Assembly (NCBI GenBank): GCA_963780395.1
Contig: CAWABY010000010.1
Location: 182,847-246,846, forward strand
Direction of reading: 5' to 3'
Length of the DNA stretch: 64,000 bases
Source of the DNA: VGBV01 sp963780395
Lineage (GTDB): Bacteria > Actinomycetota > Thermoleophilia > Solirubrobacterales > 70-9
The position numbers were made by a program, and so were the translations under genes. Positions 15,639 through 23,912 of the stretch are shown piece after piece. Position 1 is the first letter of the stretch; each line of letters begins with the position of its first letter. The notes beneath the pieces were generated by a model. The model ran no database searches. It saw nothing but the letters and a program-made list of their open reading frames with translations, and was not told where the DNA came from.

Positions 15639-16778
15639 CTAGCCGGGGACCGCCGCGCCCTGGCTCTGCACGGCGCTGGTGAGGGCGTCGAGCACCCGGT
15701 CCGCCGTCTCGATATTCGCGTTCGGGCCCATCAGCCCCACGCGCCAGATGGCCGGCGCGTCGGGACCGAGCCCACCACCGACCTCGATGCCCTCCTCGAG
15801 CAGGGCGCGCTGCGCGGCCTTGCCATCGACCCCTTCGGGGACCCTGATCGCCGTCAGCGGCGCGAGCTGATGCTCGGGCTCGGCCAGCAGCTCGAATCCA
15901 GCGCCGGCCGCGCGGCTCTGCAGATGGCGGCCGGCCTCGTCATGGCGCGCCCAGCGCTGCTCGAGCCCCTCCGACAGCGTCTGGCGCAGCACCTCGTGCA
16001 GGGCGTAGATGTGGAGGATCGGCGCAGTGTGGTGGTAGGTCACCGGCCGCTCGACCCAGTAGCCCTCGAGCAGCTCGAGGTCCGTCGAGAAGGGGACGGG
16101 GGTGCGACGCGAGCGCACCCGCTCCAGCGCCCGCTCGGAAACAGCGATCGGCGACATCCCCGGCGGCGAGGCGAGGCACTTCTGGGTGCAGGAATAGGCG
16201 TAGTCGATCCCCCATGCGTCGAAGTCGAGCTCGACGCCGCCCAGGCTGGTGACGCAGTCGGCCATCAGCAGCGTGTCGCTGTCGGCCATCGCCGCGCCCA
16301 GCTCCGCCAGCGGGTGCTGGCTGCCGGTCGAGGTCTCGGCGTGCACGACCGCGAGCAGCCGCGCGCCCGGGTAGTTCTCCAGCGCCTCGAGCAGCCGCTC
16401 GTTCGGGACGTGCTCGCCCCAGTCCGCGCTCACCTCCACGACCTCGGCCCCGTAGCGGCGCGCGATCTCGGCGATGCGCCGGCCGAAGTAGCCATTGACG
16501 CCGACGATGGCGACGTTCCCCGGCTCGATCAGGTTGGCGATGCCGGCCTCCATCCCGGCCGTGCCGGTGGAATGCAGCGGCAGCACCAGCCCGGCGTCGG
16601 CCCGATAGACGCGGCGCAGCATCGAGACCAGCTCGGCCAGGATCTCGTGCAGGTCCGGATCGAGGTGGCCCAGCATCGGCTCGCGCATCGCAGCCAGCGC
16701 GGCGGGGTCCACGTTTGTCGGCCCGGGGCCGCAGAGCAGCCTTTCGGGCGGCGAGATGGGGGCCAGAGCCTCGCTCAC
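15639..16778 (-). CDS. Class V aminotransferase (alanine/serine-glyoxylate aminotransferase-like)
   Basis: Predicted 379 aa. PLP-dependent fold: LLCGPGPTNVDPAALAAM at the start, STGTAGMEAGIANLIEPG for cofactor phosphate, ADCVTSLGGVELDFD with the Asp contacting the pyridine N, and the Schiff-base Lys in YSCTQKCLASPPGMSP. This is the alanine-glyoxylate / serine-glyoxylate / 2-AEP group. The downstream phosphoribulokinase-like and malyl-CoA-lyase-like genes suggest a role in glyoxylate or serine metabolism, with glyoxylate as amino acceptor. It is transcribed divergently from a LysR regulator; TTGAAT and CAGGGT form a plausible 17-bp-spaced promoter in the gap. Confidence 0.9.
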   Translation of the reverse strand: MSEALAPISPPERLLCGPGPTNVDPAALAAMREPMLGHLDPDLHEILAELVSMLRRVYRADAGLVLPLHSTGTAGMEAGIANLIEPGNVAIVGVNGYFGRRIAEIARRYGAEVVEVSADWGEHVPNERLLEALENYPGARLLAVVHAETSTGSQHPLAELGAAMADSDTLLMADCVTSLGGVELDFDAWGIDYAYSCTQKCLASPPGMSPIAVSERALERVRSRRTPVPFSTDLELLEGYWVERPVTYHHTAPILHIYALHEVLRQTLSEGLEQRWARHDEAGRHLQSRAAGAGFELLAEPEHQLAPLTAIRVPEGVDGKAAQRALLEEGIEVGGGLGPDAPAIWRVGLMGPNANIETADRVLDALTSAVQSQGAAVPG

Positions 16779-16836
16779 AGGTGCCCACCCTGCCAGGGAG
16801 AGGGTGTGAATTCAAGCTAAGAAAACCCGTAAACCA

Positions 16837-16852
16837 ATAAGGCTTTGCCTAT
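16837..16852. promoter_or_regulatory. LysR-type operator between the aminotransferase and lysR genes
   Basis: ATAAGGC-TTT-GCCTAT is an inverted repeat of the T-N11-A class bound by LysR regulators, 18 bp upstream of the lysR ATG. The surrounding 70 bp is clearly AT-richer than the flanks, as in promoter regions. By position it would let the LysR protein control itself and the divergent aminotransferase. The assignment is inferred from symmetry and location. Confidence 0.6.
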
Positions 16853-16870
16853 CTATATGCTGTCGCAGCC

Positions 16871-17920
16871 ATGGCCGTCACGGTGACCCAGCTCGCGGCG
16901 TTTCTCTCCGTCGTCCGCCACGGATCGGTCACCGCCGCGGCCGAGGAGCTGGTCGTGACCCAGCCCTCCGTCTCGGCCGCCGTCGCCGCGCTCGAGCGCG
17001 AGCTGGACGTGAAGCTGACCGAGCGGGTGGGCCGAAACGTGAAGCCCACTCCAGCGGGCGAGGCCTACGCGCGCTACGCCGCCGACATCCTCGGCCTGCT
17101 CCAGCAGGGGGCCGAGGTGGCCGGCGAGGTCGCCCGCGGCGCCAGCCGCCACCTGCGGATCGCGGCCGTGACCACGGTCGGAGAGCACCTGCTGCCGCCG
17201 CTGATCCGCGCCTTCCGCGAAAACAATCCCGAGCTTGACGTCAGCTTGCACGTCGGCAACCGCGAGGCCGTTTTCCGCCAGCTCGGCTCCCACCAGGCCG
17301 ACGTCGCCGTCTCGGGCCGCCCGCCCGATGACCCGGCCTTCGACGGGCAGCCGTTCGCCGACAACGAGTTCGTGATCATCACCGCGCCCGATGACCCGCT
17401 CGCGAATCGGCCCTGGGTGGCGGTCGAGGAGCTCGCGGCCAGGCCCTGGCTGATGCGCGAGCAGGGATCGGGCACCCGCCGCCTCTGCGAGACCTACTTC
17501 GCCTCGCACCAGCTCCAGCCCCAGCTGCTGACGCTGGGCTCGAACGGGGCGATCAAGAACGCCGCCCGCCAGGGACTGGGCATCGCGCTTCAGTCCGACG
17601 CCGCCGTCGAGCCCGAGCTGGGGTTCGGCCTGCTTGCGACGATCCGGCCGCGAGGCGGGTTGCCGAAGCGAGCGTGGTACGTGGTGCGCTCGACCGTGGG
17701 ACCGGCCTCCGAGCCGGTCAAGACCTTCTCTGAGTATCTGCATTCGCCGGCCGCCGGCGAGGCGATCGCTCGCGCGCACGGCGACGAGATCCAGCAGGCG
17801 CGTAAGCGCCTCGGCGGCAAGCGTCAGGGCGGCTCAGGTGTGAGCGCCGGCAAGCGCCCCCGGACGCGAAGCGGAGGAGGCGCGTCGGATGCCGGCGCGA
17901 AGTCACGTATGCAAGGCTGA
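16871..17920 (+). CDS. LysR-family transcriptional regulator with basic C-terminal tail
   Basis: Predicted 349 aa. The N-terminal helix-turn-helix (about 1-65) reads FLSVVRHGSVTAAAEELVVT then QPSVSAAVAALERELDVKL. The periplasmic-binding-like effector domain covers about 90-300 with VTTVGEHLLPPLIRAFREN. After the normal end there is a 45-residue low-complexity basic tail (KRLGGKRQGGSGVSAGKRPR). The gene overlaps the convergent phosphoribulokinase-like gene by 18 bp. It resembles CbbR/CysB-like regulators, and a role over the neighbouring C1/glyoxylate genes is plausible but unproven. Confidence 0.9.
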   Translation: MAVTVTQLAAFLSVVRHGSVTAAAEELVVTQPSVSAAVAALERELDVKLTERVGRNVKPTPAGEAYARYAADILGLLQQGAEVAGEVARGASRHLRIAAVTTVGEHLLPPLIRAFRENNPELDVSLHVGNREAVFRQLGSHQADVAVSGRPPDDPAFDGQPFADNEFVIITAPDDPLANRPWVAVEELAARPWLMREQGSGTRRLCETYFASHQLQPQLLTLGSNGAIKNAARQGLGIALQSDAAVEPELGFGLLATIRPRGGLPKRAWYVVRSTVGPASEPVKTFSEYLHSPAAGEAIARAHGDEIQQARKRLGGKRQGGSGVSAGKRPRTRSGGGASDAGAKSRMQG

Positions 17921-18874
17921 GTCGGCGCCGGTGACGCCCGGCAGGTGCCGGTCGTGCGGGTCGATCCCGGCGCTGACCTCGGCGCGCGTCGAGACGAGGT
18001 GGTAGAGGAGGAGGGTCTGCGCCAGCGCCAGCGACTCCGAGCGGTGGAGCTCGGTCCCGATCGTGAACTCGCCCAGCCGCTGCGCGCGAAGGTGGCTCGC
18101 GTACTGCATCCGCTGCCACACCGCCTCCTCCAGCTCGGCCGCAAGTTCGGGGTCGGTGTCGCCGGGGATCTGCAGCAGCGACTCCCGCTCGCGCCTGATC
18201 AGCGTCGGCCCTTCGCCGTCGGGGCCGAGGATGGGGGAGAGGTCAGGGTGGCGCAGGGTGTCGCGCAGGATCAGGTGTGCGTCCAGGCGCTCGGGGTTCG
18301 GGCTGCTGGACTCTTCGCCGATGCTGGGAATGAAGGAGACGACTATGTCGGCGTGTGCCCGCTGGGGCCGGATGTAGTTCTCGACGTCGCGCTCGCGCCG
18401 GTCCAGCTCGGCGAGCACCTCGTGGGTCGTATAGCCGCGCCGGGTGCAGTCGCGGGTGACCTTCCAGGTTCTCCGCAGCTCCTCGGGCGGCGCCAGGAAG
18501 ACGCGGATGTCGTGGGCGTCGCGGAGCTGCTCGGAGTGGTAGCCCAGCAGTCCCTCGACCACCACGTACGGGTTCGGCCGCACGTACTCGGGCGCTCCCA
18601 GGCTGCCGCTGCGGTGGTCATAGACGGGCTTCAGGATCGACTCGCGGCAACGCAGATGCTCGAGGTGCTGGCTCATGATGTCGAGGTGGCTCGCCGCGGG
18701 GTCGAGCGGAGTGATCTCGAGCTCCGCGCGCTGCCGGCGTCCGTAGCGGTGGTAGTCGTCGCCGCTGATGTAGGAAACGCCGTGGCTGCCGAGGATGCGG
18801 ACGATGCCGCGCGTCAGCGTCGTCTTGCCGGCGGCCGAGTCGCCCACCACTCCAAGGAAAACGGGCCTCGTCAC
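17903..18874 (-). CDS. Phosphoribulokinase / uridine-kinase-like P-loop kinase
   Basis: Predicted 323 aa from GTG. Walker A is GDSAAGKTTLTRG, followed by GDDYHRYGR with catalytic/substrate Asp-Tyr-His, ITPLDPAASHLDIM, KPVYDHRSGSL and VVVEGLLGYHSE. This order matches class II phosphoribulokinases (ATP + ribulose 5-phosphate to RuBP) more than the bacterial class I enzymes. No Rubisco gene is in the window, so the substrate is not proven; several bacteria use related kinases elsewhere. It is followed on the same strand order by the malyl-CoA-lyase-like gene upstream (58 bp gap), suggesting a small operon. Confidence 0.75.
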   Translation of the reverse strand: MTRPVFLGVVGDSAAGKTTLTRGIVRILGSHGVSYISGDDYHRYGRRQRAELEITPLDPAASHLDIMSQHLEHLRCRESILKPVYDHRSGSLGAPEYVRPNPYVVVEGLLGYHSEQLRDAHDIRVFLAPPEELRRTWKVTRDCTRRGYTTHEVLAELDRRERDVENYIRPQRAHADIVVSFIPSIGEESSSPNPERLDAHLILRDTLRHPDLSPILGPDGEGPTLIRRERESLLQIPGDTDPELAAELEEAVWQRMQYASHLRAQRLGEFTIGTELHRSESLALAQTLLLYHLVSTRAEVSAGIDPHDRHLPGVTGADSALHT

Positions 18875-18931
18875 GCGGACAAGGATGCCACGAGTCCGAG
18901 GCCCGTGAGACCGTTTCGGTGCGCGCGGACC

Positions 18932-19924
18932 TCAGGCGGGCACCGACGAGAGCTTCCGCTCCTGGCGCTCCTCGATCAGCTCGATCTTCGTCAGCAGGTG
19001 CTCGGCCATGCGCAGCGACGCCGCGTCGATCAGGCGGCCGTCCAGCGAGACGGCGCCCTTGCCGTCCCGGGAGGCCTCGTCCATCGCCTCCATGATCCGG
19101 CGCGTCCGCGAGATCAGCTTGTCGTCGGGCGAGAAGACGTCGTTGGCCAGCTCGATCTGGCTGGGGTGGATGCACCACTTGCCCTCGAAGCCCAGGATCG
19201 TGGCGCGCCGGGCCGCGACCAGGTAGCCCTCGTCGTCGCTGAAGTCGCCGAAGGGACCGTCTATCGGCCGCAGGCCGTGGGCCCGGCAGGCGACCGCGAT
19301 CCGCGACAGCGCGTAGTGCCACTGGTCGCCCCAGTGCATGTCGCGATGCTCGCTGCCGTTGGCGTCGGTGATCACCGCGTAGTTGCGGTCCGAGCCGCCG
19401 ATCGAGGCCGTCTGGCTCTGCATCGAGGCGGCGTAGTCGGCGACCCCGAAGATCAGCGCCTCCATACGCTCGGGGCAGGCGGCGGCGATCTCTTCCACAC
19501 GCAGCATTCCGGGCGCGGTCTCGATCAGTGCCGAGATCCCCAGCCTGTCCTCGTATCCCATCGAGTCCTCGATCTGGGTCAACAGCGTCGCCACCATGTG
19601 GATGTCGCCGGCGCAGCTCGCCTTCGGCACGAGCACCGTGTCGAGCACGTCGCCGCAGGCCTCGACCACGTCGATGATGTCTCGATAGCAGTAGTGGGTG
19701 TCGAGCCCGTTGATGCGCAGGGTCACCGTGCAGCCGCTCCAGTCGAGGTCGCGAAGCGCCTCGATCACGTTTTCGCGCGCCGCGACCTTGTCGTCGGGCG
19801 CGACCGCGTCCTCCAAGTCGAGCATGACCACGTCGGCCCCCAGCCCAGGCGCCTTGTTCAGCATCGGCAGGCTGGTGCCCGGGACGCACAGCTCGCTGCG
19901 GTGCAAACGCACTGGGATCGGCAT
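18932..19924 (-). CDS. HpcH/HpaI-CitE family lyase (malyl-CoA lyase-like)
   Basis: Predicted 330 aa. TIM-barrel citrate-lyase-beta signatures: HRSELCVPGTSLPMLNKA with the substrate Arg, VVMLDLEDAVAPDDK with metal-binding Asp/Glu, LRINGLDT, a catalytic Glu in ALIETAPGML, FGVADYAASMQ with the second metal Asp, and GKWCIHPSQIELAN. The long insert with RNYAVITDANG is typical of L-malyl-CoA / beta-methylmalyl-CoA lyases rather than CitE. It would cleave malyl-CoA to glyoxylate and acetyl-CoA. A GGAG ribosome site lies 6 bp before the ATG. Confidence 0.85.
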   Translation of the reverse strand: MPIPVRLHRSELCVPGTSLPMLNKAPGLGADVVMLDLEDAVAPDDKVAARENVIEALRDLDWSGCTVTLRINGLDTHYCYRDIIDVVEACGDVLDTVLVPKASCAGDIHMVATLLTQIEDSMGYEDRLGISALIETAPGMLRVEEIAAACPERMEALIFGVADYAASMQSQTASIGGSDRNYAVITDANGSEHRDMHWGDQWHYALSRIAVACRAHGLRPIDGPFGDFSDDEGYLVAARRATILGFEGKWCIHPSQIELANDVFSPDDKLISRTRRIMEAMDEASRDGKGAVSLDGRLIDAASLRMAEHLLTKIELIEERQERKLSSVPA

Positions 19925-20121
19925 CTCTCGCTCCTTGGACGACGTCGAGGTGCGGAAGTGAACCGCCTCCGGCGCCGCCGATCAAGCGCTTTGTCGCGCT
20001 GACCCATAGCCAAAAGGCTCTGAGTCCCGTGAGCTGCTTAGGTAAATCCCTTTCGTTCAGCCCCGCCCGCGTCGAACGGATCGCCATGGATTGGGTCGCC
20101 AAAGCCAGGTCAAGACCCCGC

Positions 20122-20149
20122 TTGAACACCGGCGTTTGAGGTATAGGGT
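20122..20149 (+). promoter_or_regulatory. Promoter and hairpin leader of the glyoxalase operon
   Basis: TTGAAC (20122-20127) and TAGGGT (20144-20149) are separated by 16 bp, a good vegetative promoter. The RNA would start near 20156 and run about 50 nt to the ATG, through a GC hairpin (GACGCCCC...GGGGGTC) and a GGAGG ribosome site. The rest of 19925-20209 shows no gene. Confidence 0.55.
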
Positions 20150-20209
20150 GCTTGGGGACGCCCCGTTGCGGGGGTCTCGACTCGTGAGGAGCTATTTACG
20201 GAGGTCAGG

Positions 20210-20686
20210 ATGAGCACCACCGACGCAACCAGTGACAGCGCGACGGCAAGCGCGCCGCCCAAGTCCGGGGAGTTCAAGCTCGAGGTCGTCACATTGCCCG
20301 TCTCCGATGTCGATCGGGCGAAGCAGTTTTACGAAGGCCTTGGATGGCGCCTGGATGCGGACATCGAATTCAGCGAGGAGGCTCGGGTGGTCCAGTTCAC
20401 GCCACCCGGCTCCGGTTGCTCGATCGGGTTCGGCACGAGCCTCACGCAGGCCGAGCCCGGCTCCGTCGAGGGCCTGGAGGTCGCCGTCCTCGATGTCGAG
20501 GCGGCGCGTGAGGAGCTCATCGGCCATGGCGTCGAGGTCAGCGAGGTGTTCCATCGGGGGGAGGCGGGGTTCGAGCCCGGCCCCGACCCGGAACGGCGCT
20601 CCTACTTCTCATTCGCCAAGTTCAGCGATCCGGACGGCAACGGCTGGCTGCTCCAGGAGATCAGCGAGCGCCTGCCGGGACGCTGA
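20210..20686 (+). CDS. Glyoxalase/bleomycin-resistance superfamily protein
   Basis: Predicted 158 aa. After a 20-residue Ser/Thr/Ala-rich N terminus there is one vicinal-oxygen-chelate module: VVTLPVSDVDRAKQFYEGLG, then GCSIGFGTS, and the end SFAKFSDPDGNGWLLQEIS with the metal Glu. No metal His is visible at the usual first position, so metal binding is uncertain. It heads a three-gene operon with a 63-residue protein and a disulfide oxidoreductase, which points to electrophile or peroxide detoxification. Confidence 0.85.
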   Translation: MSTTDATSDSATASAPPKSGEFKLEVVTLPVSDVDRAKQFYEGLGWRLDADIEFSEEARVVQFTPPGSGCSIGFGTSLTQAEPGSVEGLEVAVLDVEAAREELIGHGVEVSEVFHRGEAGFEPGPDPERRSYFSFAKFSDPDGNGWLLQEISERLPGR

Positions 20687-20713
20687 GGAGCGCAACGAAC
20701 GAAAGGACCGATC

Positions 20714-20905
20714 ATGGACGTCGAGAAGCTGAGCGAGCTGCTGCAAGAGGCGGAGGAGCACCACGGCCCCTACGAGGCGAGCGCCCCGAAGCACCACTGG
20801 TCGGGGTTCTACGCCGCCTACATCGTCGCGCGTGAGGAAGGGCGGTCGCCGGAGGACGCGGACCAGGACGCCAGAAGCTACATGGATGGTGTCCTGGCGA
20901 AGTAG
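20714..20905 (+). CDS. Small conserved protein linked to the glyoxalase
   Basis: Predicted 63 aa with a GAAAGGA ribosome site. The sequence LLQEAEEHHGPYEASAPKHH is followed by WSGFYAAYIVAREEGRSPED. It is helical, and rich in His and Trp/Tyr. The same kind of segment occurs fused to, or beside, glyoxalase-like proteins in actinobacteria, to my recollection. It lies 27 bp after the glyoxalase and 9 bp before the oxidoreductase, so it is part of the operon. The biochemical role is unknown. Confidence 0.75.
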   Translation: MDVEKLSELLQEAEEHHGPYEASAPKHHWSGFYAAYIVAREEGRSPEDADQDARSYMDGVLAK

Positions 20906-20914
20906 GGAGCGGGC

Positions 20915-22270
20915 ATGAGCGCGGACTACGACGTCATCGTCCTCGGCGGCGGCTCGCCGGGCGAGCACTGCGCCGGCGAGCTGGCGGAGGGCGGCCTGAA
21001 CGTGGCCGTGGTGGAGCGCGAGCTCGTGGGAGGGGAGTGCTCCTATTGGGCGTGCATCCCGTCGAAGACGCTGCTGCGGCCGGGCGAGGCGGTGCATGCC
21101 GCGCGCGAGGCGGCGGCAAGCGCGGAGGTCGACGTCGAGGCGGCGCTCGCCTGGCGCGACTTCCAGGTCTCGGACTACTCCGACGCCGGCCAGGAGCGCT
21201 GGCTGGCGGATCATGGAATCGATCTGCTGCGCGGAAGCGGGCGACTCGCCGGGCAGGGCGCCGTGGAGGTCGACGGCGTGCGCCACACGGCCGAGCACAT
21301 CGTCCTTGCGAACGGCTCCGATCCGGTCGTGCCGCCGATCCCTGGCCTGCGCGAGCTGGATGGCGTCTGGACCAATCGCGAGGCGACCGGCATGAAGGCC
21401 GTGCCCGGCCACCTGCTCGTGCTGGGGGGCGGGCCGGTCGGCGTCGAGATGGCCCAGGTGGTGCGCCGCCTCGGTGGCGAGGTCACTCTCGTTGAAGGCG
21501 CCGAGCGCCTGCTGGCACGCGAGCCCGCGCCGCTGGGAGAGGCGCTCGCCGCGGTCCTAGGCGGTGAAGGCGTAGACCTCGTCCTCGGCGCCCAGGCGAG
21601 CGCGGCGCGGCGCGAGGGCGAGGACTACGTGCTCGAGGTGGACGGCCGCGAGCTGCGAGGCGATCGCCTGCTGGTAGCCACAGGCCGGCGACCGCGGGTC
21701 GACGGAATCGGCCTGGAGACCGTCGAAATCGAGGCCGATGCCCACGGGGTCCCGGTCGACGCGCGACTGTCCGCCGGCGAGCGTCTCTGGGCGATCGGCG
21801 ACGTCACCGGCATCTGGCCGTTCACCCACGTCGGCAAGTACCAAGGGGAGGTCGTCGCCGCGAACATCCTGGGGGAGCCGCGGGAGGCCAACTTCGAGGC
21901 GGTGCCGCGGGTCGTCTACACGGACCCGCAGGCGGCGTCGGCCGGCGCTACCGAGGGGCCGTTCAGCGCGACTGCCCCTTTGTCCGAGATCGCCAAGACC
22001 TCCACCTACACCCGCGCCTACGCCGAGTCCAACGGTTTTTTGACCCTGTTCAGCGACGGCGAGCGGGTGACCGGGGTCTGCGCGCTGGGGCCCGAGGCCG
22101 GCGAGTGGGTGCAGCAGGCGACGTTGGCCATCCGCGCCCAGGTCCCGCTCGAGGTGTTGCGAGACACCATCCAGCCGTTCCCCTCCTTCTCCGAGATCTA
22201 CGTGACCGCGCTGAAGGCCCTCGACCGTGAGGTCGCGGCTGCGCCTGCAGCTCGGAGCGAATCACCGTGA
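20915..22270 (+). CDS. Pyridine nucleotide-disulfide oxidoreductase (mercuric-reductase / lipoamide-dehydrogenase-like)
   Basis: Predicted 451 aa. FAD site VIVLGGGSPGEHCAGELAEG, the redox-active CxxxxC in GGECSYWACIPSKTLLRP, NAD(P) site LLVLGGGPVGVEMAQVVRRL, FAD/helix motif RLWAIGDVTG, and a C-terminal dimer domain ending VLRDTIQPFPSFSEIYVTAL. The interface His-Glu pair of true lipoamide dehydrogenases (HxHPTLSE) is replaced by IQPFPSFSE, so it is not a classical E3 enzyme. It also lacks the terminal Cys pair of MerA. It is best called a class I flavin disulfide reductase of unknown substrate, in an operon with the glyoxalase. Confidence 0.85.
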   Translation: MSADYDVIVLGGGSPGEHCAGELAEGGLNVAVVERELVGGECSYWACIPSKTLLRPGEAVHAAREAAASAEVDVEAALAWRDFQVSDYSDAGQERWLADHGIDLLRGSGRLAGQGAVEVDGVRHTAEHIVLANGSDPVVPPIPGLRELDGVWTNREATGMKAVPGHLLVLGGGPVGVEMAQVVRRLGGEVTLVEGAERLLAREPAPLGEALAAVLGGEGVDLVLGAQASAARREGEDYVLEVDGRELRGDRLLVATGRRPRVDGIGLETVEIEADAHGVPVDARLSAGERLWAIGDVTGIWPFTHVGKYQGEVVAANILGEPREANFEAVPRVVYTDPQAASAGATEGPFSATAPLSEIAKTSTYTRAYAESNGFLTLFSDGERVTGVCALGPEAGEWVQQATLAIRAQVPLEVLRDTIQPFPSFSEIYVTALKALDREVAAAPAARSESP

Positions 22271-22617
22271 GCGCAGCGCAGACCCGCTTGAGGGTCTGGT
22301 GGCCGTGGTCGAGCACCGGCCGTCGATGTGGAACCTGTCGTACGCGTCACAGAGGATCGTGCACATCGGCGTGGTCTCCGCCGCGAAGGGAGGCGGGGGA
22401 GGGTCGTCGCCGCAACTCGAACCGACGACATCGTCGCCAGCCCGGTGACGATGACGACGCCAAGCCGTAGCCGCTTAAGGCGGGTGCGGGGTAAAGCCGA
22501 ACTCCTGGTACCGGCTGGAAGACCCACGATCGCCTCCACTTCGCGATCGACGGCGAAGCAATAATCCGGGACGGAACGATCAAGTCAACTGCGCCGGGGT
22601 TGCCCCCCAGGTCGCGA
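22271..22617 (+). other. Gene-poor gap before the first SnoaL array
   Basis: No convincing gene is visible. Base composition is somewhat mixed, and short open frames in several registers lack recognisable domains or start signals. A fragment around 22530-22590 reads FAIDGEAIIRDGTIK in one frame, faintly like the end of a SnoaL-like domain, and may be a decayed array member. Confidence 0.4.
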
Positions 22618-22632
22618 GATACTGCGTGGGCG
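22618..22632 (+). promoter_or_regulatory. Array-head leader, copy 1 (GATACT box)
   Basis: GATACT followed by GCGTGGGCG and then ATG. The identical 15 bp precede the first gene of each of the three SnoaL arrays and one truncated head (33853, 35096, 38222), always with 9 bp between the box and ATG. There is no ribosome-binding site, so GATACT is probably the -10 of a leaderless or nearly leaderless transcript. Confidence 0.55.
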
Positions 22633-23031
22633 ATGACGGAGGAGAACGTCGAGGTGGTGCGGCGCTTCTATGCCGCCTGGTCCGGTGACGAGCTTCCTGG
22701 ACCAACCGAGCTCATGAACCCGGAGATCGAGTACGTCAATCCCGACCGGGCGGTGGAACCCGGAACCCGGCGCGGCCTCGCTGCGTTCAGCCGGGCAGTT
22801 GAAAAGGTCTTCGAAGGATGGGAGACCTGGCAAATGGAGCCGGAACAGTTCAGGGCGGTGGGAGATCAGGTGGCGGTGGTGGTGCGGTACCGGGGACGCG
22901 GGCGAGGGAGCGGAGTCGAGGTAGAGGGCCGGGAATCGGCCTTGTGGACTGTCCGCGACGGCAAGGTCGTGCGGTATGCCTGGTTTCACGGACCGGCCGA
23001 CGCCCTCGAAGCCGCCGGCCTTGAGGAGTAG
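22633..23031 (+). CDS. SnoaL-like (NTF2 fold) protein, array 1 gene 1
   Basis: Predicted 132 aa from ATG 22633, the start that fits the conserved MTEENVEVVRRFYAAW opening; a longer frame upstream would absorb the leader. The fold is a compact cone-shaped alpha+beta NTF2/SnoaL domain, with FRAVGDQVAVVVRYRGRGRG mid-protein and LWTVRDGKVVRYAWFHG near the end. The family includes ketosteroid isomerases and polyketide cyclases, but most members have no known substrate. It ends DALEAAGLEE. The codons for the last residues carry GAGGAG, which serves as ribosome site for the next gene 3 bp downstream. Confidence 0.85.
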   Translation: MTEENVEVVRRFYAAWSGDELPGPTELMNPEIEYVNPDRAVEPGTRRGLAAFSRAVEKVFEGWETWQMEPEQFRAVGDQVAVVVRYRGRGRGSGVEVEGRESALWTVRDGKVVRYAWFHGPADALEAAGLEE

Positions 23032-23034
23032 GCG

Positions 23035-23439
23035 ATGTCGCAGGAGAACGTGGACATCGTGCGAGCGCAGTACGCCTCGTTTGATCAGATCACCGAAGGC
23101 GGCGAGGTCCACTCGTGGGTTCTCGGATACTTCGACCCGAACTGCGAGTACCGGCCGGTCGAGGAGGTCGACGCGATTCGCGGTCACGAGGCGCTGATCG
23201 AATGGACCGAGCGCTGGCTCGAGGCGTGGAGCAGCTATAGCGACCAGGTCGAGGAGATCATCGACGGGGGCGAGATTGTTGTCGCTGCGGTCAGCATCAG
23301 CGGTCGTGGGCGCACCAGCGGCGTCGAGATACGCCAGCGGTTCTTTCACGTCTTCGAGATGCGCGAGGGCAGGATCCTTCGACTGCGCGAGTACCTGGAC
23401 CGGGACTCGGCCCTCGAAGCCGCCGGGCTGGGGGAGTAG
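23035..23439 (+). CDS. SnoaL-like (NTF2 fold) protein, array 1 gene 2
   Basis: Predicted 134 aa, MSQENVDIVRAQYASF at the start. It contains a Tyr/Trp-rich pocket region (WTERWLEAWSSYSDQVEE) and the family strand FFHVFEMREGRILRLREYLD. It ends SALEAAGLGE. It shares the array junction (TAG-GCG-ATG) on both sides but little internal identity with its neighbours, suggesting old duplication with conserved ends. Substrate unknown. Confidence 0.85.
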   Translation: MSQENVDIVRAQYASFDQITEGGEVHSWVLGYFDPNCEYRPVEEVDAIRGHEALIEWTERWLEAWSSYSDQVEEIIDGGEIVVAAVSISGRGRTSGVEIRQRFFHVFEMREGRILRLREYLDRDSALEAAGLGE

Positions 23440-23442
23440 GCG

Positions 23443-23847
23443 ATGTCGCGGGAGAACGTCGCCGCCGTGGAGGCTGCCTACGAGGCCCTCGCCCGCGGCG
23501 GGCTCGATCAGTTCATCGAGCATTGGACTGACGATCTCGACCACCGGTCGATCGAGGGTGCGCCAGACGACCGAGGTCCGATCCATGGTAGGGACGCCAT
23601 GCGGGCGTATGTCCAGGATTGGATCGATCTGTTCGACAACTTCAGGATCGAACCAGTCGAGTTGATCGATGCCGGTGGGAACCGGGTTGTCGCGGTTCTT
23701 CGGTTCGGGGGCCGAATCAGGCGCGGCGCGGTTGACACGGATCAGACGATGGGGGCGGTGTTCGAGATCCGGGATGGAAAAATCGCGCGTGGTCGCGAGT
23801 ACGGGACCCGCAAGCAGGCCCTCGACGCCGCCGGGCTTTCGGAGTAG
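23443..23847 (+). CDS. SnoaL-like (NTF2 fold) protein, array 1 gene 3
   Basis: Predicted 134 aa, MSRENVAAVEAAYEAL at the start and ALDAAGLSE at the end. The central block is LIDAGGNRVVAVLRFGGRIR, then GAVFEIRDGKIARGREYGT. It is the last gene of the first array. After its TAG the repeat breaks off (GCCGCCCGG instead of GCGATG), so the array ends cleanly at the conserved junction. Confidence 0.85.
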   Translation: MSRENVAAVEAAYEALARGGLDQFIEHWTDDLDHRSIEGAPDDRGPIHGRDAMRAYVQDWIDLFDNFRIEPVELIDAGGNRVVAVLRFGGRIRRGAVDTDQTMGAVFEIRDGKIARGREYGTRKQALDAAGLSE

Positions 23848-23912
23848 GCCGCCCGGATCACCAAAGCGCCTACCGCGCCAGGGCGATCGAACGCCTCAAG
23901 ATGGGCGCTTCA

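Noticed and set aside
17903..18874. Naming the kinase as a true Calvin-cycle phosphoribulokinase (prk)
   Set aside because: Motifs fit, but without Rubisco or a phylogeny the substrate is not secure, so no symbol was given.
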